Below, in pieces: positions 1-6,304 of a stretch of DNA of 13,442 nt (positions are counted from its first letter, which is position 1; the number at the start of each line of letters is the position of its first letter). The notes under the pieces are model-generated. The model did no database searches. It was not told where the DNA came from and saw nothing but the letters and a program-made list of their open reading frames with translations. Origin of the DNA: Rhodospirillaceae bacterium (GTDB lineage: Bacteria > Pseudomonadota > Alphaproteobacteria > SP197); the NCBI GenBank assembly GCA_018700655.1, contig JABIUG010000385.1, positions 1 to 13,442 on the forward strand. The letters are read 5' to 3'. A program made the position numbers and the translations under genes.

Positions 1-245
1 CGGCACCTTCGTGGGTTATTACAACAACCATCGCTACCATGAGAGCATTGGCAACGTCACACCATCGGATGCCTACTTCGGGCGCCACACAGCCATCATC
101 GAAAAGAGGGAAAAGATCAAAAAACTCACCATCCAAACCCGCCGCCTGAACCATCAACAACAAGCGGCTTAACATCAAATCCAGATGAGCCAGATACTCA
201 ATTAGAAAACAAACTCACGCGTCCCAAATGTTCTGACGACGGACA
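1..245 (+). mobile_element. Right end of an IS3-family insertion sequence (partial)
   Basis: The window opens inside an IS3-family element. The transposase C-terminus ends at 172. A terminal-repeat-like sequence at about 221-245 follows and ends in CA, as IS3-family elements usually do (TG...CA termini). The left end lies outside the window, so the inverted repeat and any target duplication cannot be matched here. The exact boundary at 245 is therefore an inference. Confidence 0.7.
2..172 (+). CDS. IS3-family transposase OrfB, C-terminal fragment (cut by window start)
   Basis: An open frame from base 2 to a TAA at 170-172 encodes 56 residues, starting GTFVGYYNNHRYHESIGNVT. The YYNNxRxHxxxxxxTP pattern is the usual end of the integrase core (DDE, rve) of IS3-family OrfB. 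It includes the stretch just after the catalytic Glu, which itself lies outside the window. A basic, Gln-rich tail follows. The protein catalyses transposition of its own element. Whether the full gene is intact cannot be judged from this fragment. Confidence 0.85.
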   Translation, partial: GTFVGYYNNHRYHESIGNVTPSDAYFGRHTAIIEKREKIKKLTIQTRRLNHQQQAA

Positions 246-278
246 ATTGCCGCTGGTGCGGTCAAATGTTCACTGGGA

Positions 279-326
279 ACTAGAGTAATCGCTTTAGCGC
301 TATTGGCGTTAGCGCAAAGTTCTAGT
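279..326. repeat. Imperfect palindrome between IS end and selenoprotein gene
   Basis: The outer arms ACTAGA (279-284) and TCTAGT (321-326) are complementary. The inner arms CTTTaGCGCT (292-301) and AGCGCAAAG (311-319) pair with one bulged A. The hairpin lies about 80 nt past the stop of the minus-strand selenoprotein gene. There is no T-run on the minus-strand exit side, so a standard Rho-independent terminator is not clear. It may be a weak terminator or a dispersed palindromic element. The rest of 246-408 shows nothing else recognisable. Confidence 0.45.
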
Positions 327-408
327 GTGACGATGGCCGCAGGATGCAGGCGAATCGTCGCTCTACGCCATCATGCCAGGCGTGCAGGGCAGGGGAACTC
401 TACGTGGG

Positions 409-930
409 TCAGGCGGTGATTGCCGCCATCACCTCTTCGAACACACCATCGGCGTGGGCGTGGAGTTCGGCTTCGGTCAGGGGTTGGATCGGGTGGTCGA
501 CGTAGACCGCGTTGGCATCAAATCCGTGAACGTCGCGCCAGGCTTCAACACCTGAGCGGAACTCTTCCGAGAATATCGCGACACCGGGAAGGCCCTTGCG
601 ATCGATATCCAGCATGTCTTGCAGACTGCACGACGTACAGGAACCTCAATCGGCCAGCGCTTCCACGACAACGTCGCAGTTCTCGGCGATATCGGCGATG
701 ACTTCTTCGGATGCCTGTTTGGCCGATGTCAGCTTGGCAAAGCGTTTGACCTTGATCTGGCGCTCACCAAAGAGGGTTTCGAGCCGATCGAGGAAAATGT
801 CGCCTTGCGGTTTCGAGATATCGAGAAAACCCACCGTCAGACGGTCGAGCGATGGCGGAGGTGCAATCGGCCTGCGCATGCCACCGGCCTTTTCCGAGGT
901 CGGGTCGAGCAACGTAGTGCCCTGAGTCAT
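409..930 (-). CDS. UGSC-family selenoprotein (in-frame TGA read as selenocysteine)
   Basis: Reading through the TGA at 646-648 gives a 173-aa protein. The first 94 residues (MTQGTTLLDPTSEKAGG...) include the block LLDISKPxGDxFLDRLE-like 'FLDISKPQGDIFLDRLE'. Sec95 starts the motif U-G-S-C-T-S-C, and 'GLPGVAIFSEEF' and 'VDHPIQPL' follow before a TAA stop. The order of these blocks matches the UGSC family, known to contain both selenocysteine and cysteine members. The Sec/Cys98 pair is a UxxC redox motif, so a thiol or selenol redox role is likely, but substrate and reaction are unknown. The start at 930 overlaps the upstream stop as ATGA, implying translational coupling to the CxxC protein. A SECIS-like hairpin follows the TGA. 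A plain gene caller would report two ORFs or a pseudogene. Function requires selA/B/C/D elsewhere in the genome. Confidence 0.88.
616..634 (-). promoter_or_regulatory. Candidate bacterial SECIS hairpin
   Basis: On the coding strand, 11 nt after the UGA, the 19-mer GUCGUGCAGUCUGCAAGAC folds as GUC/GAC, a G-A mismatch, then UGCA/UGCA closing a GUC loop. Flanking A-U, U-G and G-C pairs could lengthen the stem. Bacterial SECIS elements sit directly 3' of the UGA and carry a G (often GU) in a short apical loop. From memory, the E. coli fdhF element has a very similar GCAGGUCUGC tip. The hairpin would bind SelB with Sec-tRNA. It was found by eye and no folding energy was calculated. Confidence 0.65.
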
Positions 931-2345
931 GGGACAATCTCCCTGGTGACGGGTTGGCTGCCACGCGGGCCGCTTCCCCATCCGTGAATGATAGTCGAAA
1001 ACAGGCCCGCGTTGCTACCGGTCCTGGCAAGGACCAGATCGCCCGGGCCGAATTTGGGCACGAGGTTGTCGCCTTTGCCGGGGCTGGTCTCGCCTGTCTC
1101 GACCGCTGCGGCGGCTCGTTGCGTGTGCTCCAGCAAGGCCTGCTCGATCCGGTCGCGGTCCCAGCCGGCCTCGCGATAGATGCGCCAGTATTCGCCCGAC
1201 AGCACCAGCATTCCCGCGATACCGCCTCCGGCATGCTGGGGGTGATAGAGACTGTTAAGGCACATGGCGAGCGAGAGCGTGAGGTCGTCGGCATCGCGCA
1301 GGGTTTCGGTGTTGTTGATGCTGGTGCCGCAAAACCCGAACACGGTGACGGCTGATTTGCCCGGCGCGATGCCGCGTGACTGGGCGAGTGGTTGCCAGGC
1401 ATCGTCTGATTCGTCTTCGGCAAAGGCCATGCCGAACTTTCCGGGATGGCCATGGGTTGACCGATCCGTGCCGCCCGGAAGCGCGCCGCCCAGATTGATC
1501 ACCAGCAACTGCAGGGCCCGTGCGATCGTGGCGTTGGCCCGGTTGCCATGACCCAGCGCACCATGCTGGTTGTTCATACCGATGCGCCGCGCGACCGGGC
1601 CGTTGACCACGACGCAGACACCCGCGCCCATGGTGGTCGACATCAGGCCTTGCCAGGCGAAATCGGGGTCCATCGCGGCATCTAGCGCAGCCAGCACGAC
1701 TGGAAAATATTCCGGCCGACAACCGGCCATGACGGCGTTGATCGCGGCTTTCTCGACCGTGCAGATTTCGCCCGAGGGCGGGATCGGGCCCAGCACATGG
1801 TCAGGCGCAAGCGACGTGCCCTGCAGCATGCGCAGCACACGCGTCGGACTGGGAGGGACGACCGGCAGGCCGTCAGTCCAGCCGCGATCGAACATCTGCT
1901 CGATTGGGTCGTTGGGGAAATCGACATCGACCTCGCGGGCGTTGAGCCCGGTCTCCCCGAAGCTGACCTGCAATTCCTCGGCCATGCCGGGCGAGACGGA
2001 GAGCGAACCACAGCCCGGCCGCTCAGCGGGAAGATCGACGCCGAGGTCGTTAACTCCGGTGAGGTTCTGCCATTCGCCGCGATGCCAGCCGATAACACGG
2101 CCGGTCTCCGCACCACCTTCGCAGCGTATCAAGGTAGGTACGGTTTCGATGTCGAGCCCGAACGAAGTTTCCAAGCCACTGTCATCGATCACCGCCATGC
2201 CGGAGGGGAACGCAGGATTGTCTTGGGAGTGGGTCGCCTTCAGCAGGCCACGCTGCTCGAGTTCCGCCGCCAGGGGCGCGATCATCCGGCAGGTTTCGCA
2301 ATCTTCCTTCAGGACAAGAAGCAGTCCGTCTTGGGGCAGTTCCAT
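927..2345 (-). CDS. Thioredoxin-like CxxC protein fused to a large uncharacterised domain; partner of UGSC selenoprotein
   Basis: The protein has 472 aa. Residues 1-95 look thioredoxin-like: a beta strand (LLLVL), C16-E-T-C19, a helix, and a V69-P70-T cis-proline-type motif. A linker with P110-G-C112-G-S follows. Residues 140-470 form a long conserved-looking domain with 'FDRGWTDGLPVVPP', 'GMNNQHGALGHGNRANATIARA' and 'HPGKFGMAFAED'. Proteins with this GWTDGLPVVPP block often accompany UGSC proteins, but I cannot name an activity. There is no signal peptide, so it is probably cytoplasmic. I chose the start at 2345 because CAGGGA lies about 8 nt upstream. A longer start at 2441 would overlap the divergent RidA gene. 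The ATGA overlap with the selenoprotein gene suggests coupled synthesis and a shared redox reaction. Confidence 0.8.
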   Translation of the reverse strand: MELPQDGLLLVLKEDCETCRMIAPLAAELEQRGLLKATHSQDNPAFPSGMAVIDDSGLETSFGLDIETVPTLIRCEGGAETGRVIGWHRGEWQNLTGVNDLGVDLPAERPGCGSLSVSPGMAEELQVSFGETGLNAREVDVDFPNDPIEQMFDRGWTDGLPVVPPSPTRVLRMLQGTSLAPDHVLGPIPPSGEICTVEKAAINAVMAGCRPEYFPVVLAALDAAMDPDFAWQGLMSTTMGAGVCVVVNGPVARRIGMNNQHGALGHGNRANATIARALQLLVINLGGALPGGTDRSTHGHPGKFGMAFAEDESDDAWQPLAQSRGIAPGKSAVTVFGFCGTSINNTETLRDADDLTLSLAMCLNSLYHPQHAGGGIAGMLVLSGEYWRIYREAGWDRDRIEQALLEHTQRAAAAVETGETSPGKGDNLVPKFGPGDLVLARTGSNAGLFSTIIHGWGSGPRGSQPVTREIVP

Positions 2346-2430
2346 CGGCGTTATTCCCTGGTTGCGGAAATGTCGTGGCGGGATGCTACGATCCCCGCAT
2401 CGACAACCAAAGCCCAAAAGGGGGAACACC
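2346..2430. promoter_or_regulatory. Divergent intergenic region with inverted repeat (2378-2398)
   Basis: These 85 bp separate the start codons of the CxxC/selenoprotein pair (minus) and the RidA gene (plus), so both promoters must lie here or overlap the genes. The segment GCGGGAT (2378-2384), gctacg, ATCCCcGC (2391-2398) is a near-perfect inverted repeat suited to a shared dimeric regulator. No convincing -35/-10 pair was found on either strand. Confidence 0.35.
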
Positions 2431-2781
2431 ATGTCCGACATTCAACGCCTGGAGCCCGGAGCCCTGTTCAGTGGGGCCGTGATTCACGGCGACACCATCT
2501 ATCTCTCCGGCAAGGTCGCCAGCGACACGTCGGGTGGTGTCGCAGCGCAGACCCAGGATATTCTCGATCAGATCGACGCCACGCTTGCAGCTTGCGGCAG
2601 TTCGAAGTCGAAGCTGCTGACGGTGCAGATCTGGCTGACCGACATCAACACCTGGGCCGAGATGAACGAAGTTTATGTCGCCTGGATGGACGCGGATAAC
2701 AAACCATGCCGTGCGGCGGTCGAGGGGGCTCTGGCTGCGCCGCAGTTCCTCGTCGAGCTCATGTGCGTCGCTGCAAAGTAG
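2431..2781 (+). CDS. RidA/YjgF/YER057c/UK114-family protein
   Basis: The protein has 116 aa, close to the family's usual length of about 130. It shows the family blocks 'IYLSGKVA' (23-30) and 'CRAAVEGALAAPQFLVELMCVA' (93-114). The latter carries the conserved Arg94 and Glu109 expected of imine/enamine deaminase members. Archetypal RidA is a cytosolic trimer that hydrolyses reactive enamines and imines from amino-acid metabolism. Other subfamilies serve specific catabolic operons, and which applies here cannot be read from the sequence. The start is supported by GGGGG 6 nt upstream. It is transcribed away from the CxxC/selenoprotein pair, which suggests co-regulation. Confidence 0.9.
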   Translation: MSDIQRLEPGALFSGAVIHGDTIYLSGKVASDTSGGVAAQTQDILDQIDATLAACGSSKSKLLTVQIWLTDINTWAEMNEVYVAWMDADNKPCRAAVEGALAAPQFLVELMCVAAK

Positions 2782-2798
2782 CGCGAGACTGACGCAAA

Positions 2799-2829
2799 AG
2801 GGGCAGGGGCCATGACGGCCTCTGCCCCT
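2799..2829. terminator. Bidirectional Rho-independent-type hairpin
   Basis: The arms at 2799-2811 and 2817-2829 form a 13-bp GC-rich stem with one G-U pair and a 5-nt loop. It lies between two convergent genes, 17 nt past the RidA stop and 22 nt past the solute-binding-protein stop. On the minus strand it ends in TTTT, so it should stop the minus-strand operon efficiently. On the plus strand the tail is only CTTG, so termination there is probably weaker. Confidence 0.8.
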
Positions 2830-2851
2830 CTTGACGTCAAACAGACGAAAA

Positions 2852-3973
2852 TCAGAAGCCGGCGCGGATCTCGTCGAAGATCGCGATGTGACGCTGCTTC
2901 AGGTCTACCGGCACGAACTGGTAGGTATGCGAGCCCGCCAGCGAAGCTTCCGGCGTTTCCAGGCCGTTGCGCACGAGGGTCTCAGGATCAACCAGATCGT
3001 AGGCGTTCTTGTTGGCCGAACCCAGGGCATAGGCTTCGATCATGAACTTGCCGGCTTCGGCCGACATGTTCGCGTTGATGAAGTCATAAACCAGCTCTTC
3101 ATCGGTGCCCTCGCGGTTGGCCCGTGCCAAGCCGCAGACATAGGAGATCAGGCCTTCCTTGGGCTGTGCCCATTTGAACGGAATGCCCGATTCGGTGAGC
3201 GGGGGAATGGCGGCTGACCAGGCGAACGACAAGACCACTTCGCCCGATGTGATGGCCTGCAACGCACTGGTCTGCTCGTTCCAGTAGAAACGCACGAGAT
3301 CACGCTGTTTGCGCAACAGTTCCTCGACCTTCACGAGGTCGTCGCCGTCCGGCGTGTAGGGATCGCCCTCGATGCCGGCTGCAAGCGAGGCGACGGGCAC
3401 GACCGCATCGGTCGAGTCCCACATGGCCATGCGACCCGCATACTCCTCATCGAAGAACAGCGACCATGATTCGGTTTCCGGCGTGATATCGGTCAGGTCG
3501 GTGCGGTAAACAAAGGACGAAAAACCATAATAAGTCGGCGCATAGAAACGCTCGCCCTTGTCGAAGGCTGCAGCGGGGCTGCGAATAGCCTCGAAGGTGT
3601 CGTCGAGATAGGTCAGGCGTGACTCGTCGAGCGGCTGCAGGCCGACACGCATCCAGTTGGGCATGACGTCGATGCAGGGGCAAACGACATCGGCGGCAAA
3701 GCCGGCACGCAGTTTCTCGATCGCTTCGTATTCGTCGCCATAGAAACTGGTTGAAGGGTCGCCCCACTTGGCGGCGAATTCCGGGAACAGTTCTGGTGCT
3801 TCGAAACCACCCCAGGTGAAGTACATCAGGTCGCTGCCTGTCTGTGCAAGGGCGGGGCGGCGGACCACCGGTGTGGCCAGGGTCACGACACCGGTCATGG
3901 CGGCAATTTTGCTGATTTCGCGTCGGCTCGCCTTGCCTTGGGCAATGCGGTCAATGGTTCGTACCAGATTCAT
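2852..3973 (-). CDS. ABC transporter substrate-binding protein, PotD/PotF-like, Tat-exported
   Basis: The protein has 373 aa, typical for periplasmic polyamine or opine-type binding proteins. Residues 16-22, SRREISK, form a twin-arginine motif. A hydrophobic stretch and an A41-L-A43 cleavage site follow, so it is probably exported folded through Tat. Mature-protein blocks such as 'MYFTWGGFEAPELFPEFAAKWG' and 'PTYYGFSSFVYRTDL' fit the extracellular solute-binding family of spermidine/putrescine transporters. The ligand cannot be deduced. The start at 3973 has GGGAGGACGAA directly upstream. It follows the SDR gene by 72 nt, and no permease or ATPase gene is in the window, so it may work with a transporter encoded elsewhere. 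Confidence 0.87.
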   Translation of the reverse strand: MNLVRTIDRIAQGKASRREISKIAAMTGVVTLATPVVRRPALAQTGSDLMYFTWGGFEAPELFPEFAAKWGDPSTSFYGDEYEAIEKLRAGFAADVVCPCIDVMPNWMRVGLQPLDESRLTYLDDTFEAIRSPAAAFDKGERFYAPTYYGFSSFVYRTDLTDITPETESWSLFFDEEYAGRMAMWDSTDAVVPVASLAAGIEGDPYTPDGDDLVKVEELLRKQRDLVRFYWNEQTSALQAITSGEVVLSFAWSAAIPPLTESGIPFKWAQPKEGLISYVCGLARANREGTDEELVYDFINANMSAEAGKFMIEAYALGSANKNAYDLVDPETLVRNGLETPEASLAGSHTYQFVPVDLKQRHIAIFDEIRAGF

Positions 3974-4014
3974 TTCGTCCTCCCAGGGTGAACTCCCAGA
4001 AGAATGATGGGGCA

Positions 4015-4047
4015 AATTTGTTATTCTGTCATGCTATCGGACAAATT
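4015..4047. repeat. AT-rich inverted repeat between SDR and solute-binding-protein genes
   Basis: AATTTGT (4015-4021) and ACAAATT (4041-4047) are perfect 7-bp inverted arms 19 nt apart in an otherwise GC-rich region. The repeat overlaps the SDR stop codon and lies 40-75 nt upstream of the binding-protein start. It could be an operator or an mRNA-processing hairpin that adjusts expression of the last gene relative to the operon. No clear promoter boxes were seen. Confidence 0.35.
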
Positions 4048-4783
4048 ATCGGCAAGCGGTCGATCCGCCGTCGACGGCAAGCAGGGCGCCGGTCATGAAC
4101 TTTTGGGTAGGATCGGCCAGGAAACAGATCGCTTCGCCGATCTCTTTGGGGGTGCCAATCCGCTTCATCGGAGAGAAGTTCTCCATTTCGGTCAGGTCCC
4201 CTGGTTCGCCACCACCCGTCACCATGTCGGTCATGACAGCTCCAGGGCACACGGCGTTCACCCTGATATCGGGCGCCAGGTCATGGGCCAGTGCGCGGGT
4301 CATGTTCACGACCGCACCCTTGGAGGTGCAGTAGAGGGCGGTGTCCTTGTTGCCTGAAAGGCCGCTTTCCGACGCCGTCATGACGATCGAACCCTTGTTG
4401 CGGCGCAGTTCCGGGATCGCGGCCTTGCTGCAGAAAAAGACACCCTTCACGTTGATGTCCATCATCCAGTCATAGGTCTCTTCGGAGACATCAACGACCG
4501 GGCCGCTATCAAAGACACCGGCGTTGTTGACCAGGACATCCAGGCCGCCCAGGCCTTCAATCGCACCCCAAACAAGTTTGCTGCATGCTTTGGCCGAAGC
4601 CATGTCGCCCGGCGCTGCGATCATGTTGGCGCCGCCAAGTTCGGCGATGGTGGCGGCAACATCCTCTGCCCTGCGGCCATTGATCGCGACCCTGGCTCCG
4701 CGCTCGAGAAAGGCCTGTGCGGCCGCCTTGCCGATGCCGCGGGTCGAACCGGTAATCAGAACGCGCAATCCTTCATAGCTCAT
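4046..4783 (-). CDS. Short-chain dehydrogenase/reductase (SDR), FabG-like
   Basis: The protein has 245 aa, the classical SDR length. It carries the cofactor motif T11-G-S-T-R-G-I-G18, NNAG at 86-89, Asn111, Ser138, and catalytic Y151-x-x-x-K155. 'GRR' at 36-38 after beta-2 favours NADP(H) over NAD(H), as inferred from classical SDR rules. The C-terminus 'TGALLAVDGGSTACR' is typical. It would oxidise an alcohol or reduce a ketone of unknown identity. The start at 4783 overlaps the upstream carbonic-anhydrase-like gene as ATGA, so the two are translationally coupled. The frame stays open further upstream, but that region only reads the neighbour out of frame. Confidence 0.9.
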   Translation of the reverse strand: MSYEGLRVLITGSTRGIGKAAAQAFLERGARVAINGRRAEDVAATIAELGGANMIAAPGDMASAKACSKLVWGAIEGLGGLDVLVNNAGVFDSGPVVDVSEETYDWMMDINVKGVFFCSKAAIPELRRNKGSIVMTASESGLSGNKDTALYCTSKGAVVNMTRALAHDLAPDIRVNAVCPGAVMTDMVTGGGEPGDLTEMENFSPMKRIGTPKEIGEAICFLADPTQKFMTGALLAVDGGSTACR

Positions 4784-5337
4784 CGGGTCTGCTCCATCTG
4801 TTCGCGGTAGGGCGGCAATTCGTGGACATACCATTCGGCGTTGATCCTGATGCCCTTGATTTCGTCTTCGCTGAGATCGCGCAATTTCTTGCCGGGTACG
4901 CCACCCCAGAGCTCGCCTGACTTCACGACCTTGCCCGGTGCGATCAGTGCGCCGGCGGCAACCTGGGTATGACGCTCGACAACGGCGCCATCGAGCACGA
5001 TTGCGCCCGAGCCGATCAGGGTCTCGTCCTCCAGCCGGCAACCATGAAGATGGACACAATGGCCCAGCGTCACCCAGTCTCCGATCACGGTCGGGTCGAT
5101 ATCGCTTACATGGACGACACAGCCATCCTGAATGTTGCTGCCCCGGCCCACGGTGATGGGCCCGTCATCGCCGCGCACGACAGCGTTGAACCAGACACTG
5201 GAATCCGGCCCCAGAGTGACGTCGCCGACCACCGCTGCATTGGAAAGCAGCACGGCGGTTTCATCGATTGTGGGCCAGATGCCGTTGAATGGCATGACAA
5301 TGGGGCCGGGCGGTGCCGGCCAGCGCGATGGATTCAT
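4780..5337 (-). CDS. Gamma-carbonic-anhydrase-like left-handed beta-helix protein
   Basis: The protein has 185 aa with hexapeptide-repeat character through residues 30-140 (for example 'AVVGDVTLGPDSSVWFNAVVRGDD'). Family landmarks are Arg55 and Q70-D71, plus the three expected metal ligands His76 ('CVVHV'), His93 and His98 ('GHCVHLHGC'). The family forms trimers with zinc or iron at subunit interfaces. Some members are carbonic anhydrases, and others (PaaY, CaiE) are thioesterases or have unknown roles in catabolic operons. The operon context makes the second group plausible. AGGAAG about 5 nt before the start, overlapping the end of the phyH-like gene, supports the start. An internal Met15 is possible. 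Confidence 0.9.
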   Translation of the reverse strand: MNPSRWPAPPGPIVMPFNGIWPTIDETAVLLSNAAVVGDVTLGPDSSVWFNAVVRGDDGPITVGRGSNIQDGCVVHVSDIDPTVIGDWVTLGHCVHLHGCRLEDETLIGSGAIVLDGAVVERHTQVAAGALIAPGKVVKSGELWGGVPGKKLRDLSEDEIKGIRINAEWYVHELPPYREQMEQTR

Positions 5338-5345
5338 GGAACTTC

Positions 5346-6215
5346 CTATTCTGCTGCGGTCTTCTGGCCCTGGAGACCGAAGAAACTGTCGTCTTCGTAG
5401 TTCTCCGGCACCTCGATGATCCGTTCCTTCAGGCGCGCAAAGCGCGTCGCCTTGCCGCGTACCACCCGCCCGTAATAGCGGCTGGGCATGGCCGGCCCCT
5501 TCAGCGGGAAGGCATCGGCAGCGGTGTAGTCGCAGATCATCAGGGCACGCGGTCGGTTCGTCAGGTTCGGACCGCCGCCATGGGCCATCCAGGTGTGCAT
5601 GATGACGAGGTCACCGGCCTTGCCGGTCATCGGGATGGCGCGGCTGTTCAGTTCCTGCTGAGTGGTCGCATCGACCATACCAACGAAGTCGTCGCCCTGA
5701 TAATGGCTAAAGGGCGTGCGCTGGCTTCCTGGTGCGACCAATAGCGGACCCATCTCCTCATCGATATCGACCAGGAAAAGCAGGGTCGTGACCATGCTGT
5801 CGTTGGTATGGGGATCAAAGGCGTGGTCCTGATGCCAGCCGACTTCCGTGTCGGTCCCCGGCAGCTTCACGTTGACCTTGCAGTGGTGAAACTTCACATC
5901 GGGTCCGATGCAGTCTGCGACGTGATCGGGGATCGCGCTCTCGAACAGGGCGTGGCGATAGGGCTCGGAGATTTCGACCGGATTGGAGATACGGCGCAGG
6001 CGGGGGTGGTCGGCCCTGTGGCCACCTTCCAGATCGAAACGCGCCTTGCCGTCCAGGCAGGTGCCCCAGTTGCCGCTGTGGCTGCGGCTCTCTTCAACCC
6101 AGTCTTCCAATTGTTGTCGCATAGCATCGAGAGCGGCACCGGTCACGACGCCGCGGGCGATGGTGAAACCGTCGTGCTGGAACTGTTCGATCTGTTCAGG
6201 GGAAATAAAGGCCAT
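5346..6215 (-). CDS. Phytanoyl-CoA dioxygenase (PhyH) family Fe(II)/2-oxoglutarate oxygenase
   Basis: The protein has 289 aa, usual for bacterial PhyH proteins. The iron triad is visible as H128-Q-D130 ('GWHQDHAF') and H212 ('MAHGGGPN'). The downstream pattern N217-x-T-x-x-x-R223 supplies the likely 2-oxoglutarate-binding Arg. It should hydroxylate or oxidatively cleave a small substrate using O2 and 2-oxoglutarate, releasing CO2 and succinate. The substrate is unknown, and similarity to phytanoyl-CoA hydroxylase does not imply phytanate. It is the first gene of the minus-strand cluster, 8 nt ahead of the carbonic-anhydrase-like gene. GGAG precedes the ATG, and the start codon lies in a palindrome (see 6213-6245). 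Confidence 0.9.
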   Translation of the reverse strand: MAFISPEQIEQFQHDGFTIARGVVTGAALDAMRQQLEDWVEESRSHSGNWGTCLDGKARFDLEGGHRADHPRLRRISNPVEISEPYRHALFESAIPDHVADCIGPDVKFHHCKVNVKLPGTDTEVGWHQDHAFDPHTNDSMVTTLLFLVDIDEEMGPLLVAPGSQRTPFSHYQGDDFVGMVDATTQQELNSRAIPMTGKAGDLVIMHTWMAHGGGPNLTNRPRALMICDYTAADAFPLKGPAMPSRYYGRVVRGKATRFARLKERIIEVPENYEDDSFFGLQGQKTAAE

Positions 6216-6245
6216 GGCGCGCTCCGTCTCGCAGGACGCGCCATG
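6213..6245 (-). promoter_or_regulatory. Hairpin over the ribosome-binding site and start codon of the PhyH-family gene
   Basis: The arms CATGGCGCG (6213-6221) and CGCGCCATG (6237-6245) are perfect 9-bp inverted repeats around a 15-nt loop. In the mRNA the AUG lies in the 3' arm and the GGAG Shine-Dalgarno falls in the loop. Folding would therefore hide the start codon. This could limit or regulate translation. It could also be an operator on DNA, or chance. Confidence 0.4.
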
Positions 6246-6304
6246 TTAGAGCGGAACGTGGAGTCAGAGCATCTGATTTGTTCGGGTGGTGGGCGAACGC
6301 AGGA

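Noticed and set aside
279..326. Integron attC site
   Set aside because: The core boxes do not match RYYYAAC/GTTRRRY, and there is no integrase or cassette array nearby.
409..981. Two separate minus-strand ORFs (646-981 and 409-615) as distinct genes, or a pseudogene broken by a stop
   Set aside because: They are in the same frame, the only interruption is TGA, the junction spells U-G-S-C and a SECIS-like hairpin follows. Start 930 overlaps the upstream gene as ATGA, whereas 981 would overlap it by 55 nt.
1797..2699. Plus-strand 300-codon ORF antisense to the CxxC protein and out of frame with RidA
   Set aside because: Composition is typical of a GC-rich shadow frame (many Arg, His, Gly) and there is no domain. 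The opposite strand encodes a coherent protein.
1570..2781. Long plus-strand ORF of 403 codons containing the RidA protein at its end
   Set aside because: Its first 287 codons are antisense to the CxxC protein gene and have no recognisable domain. The RidA start at 2431 has a good ribosome-binding site and matches the family length.
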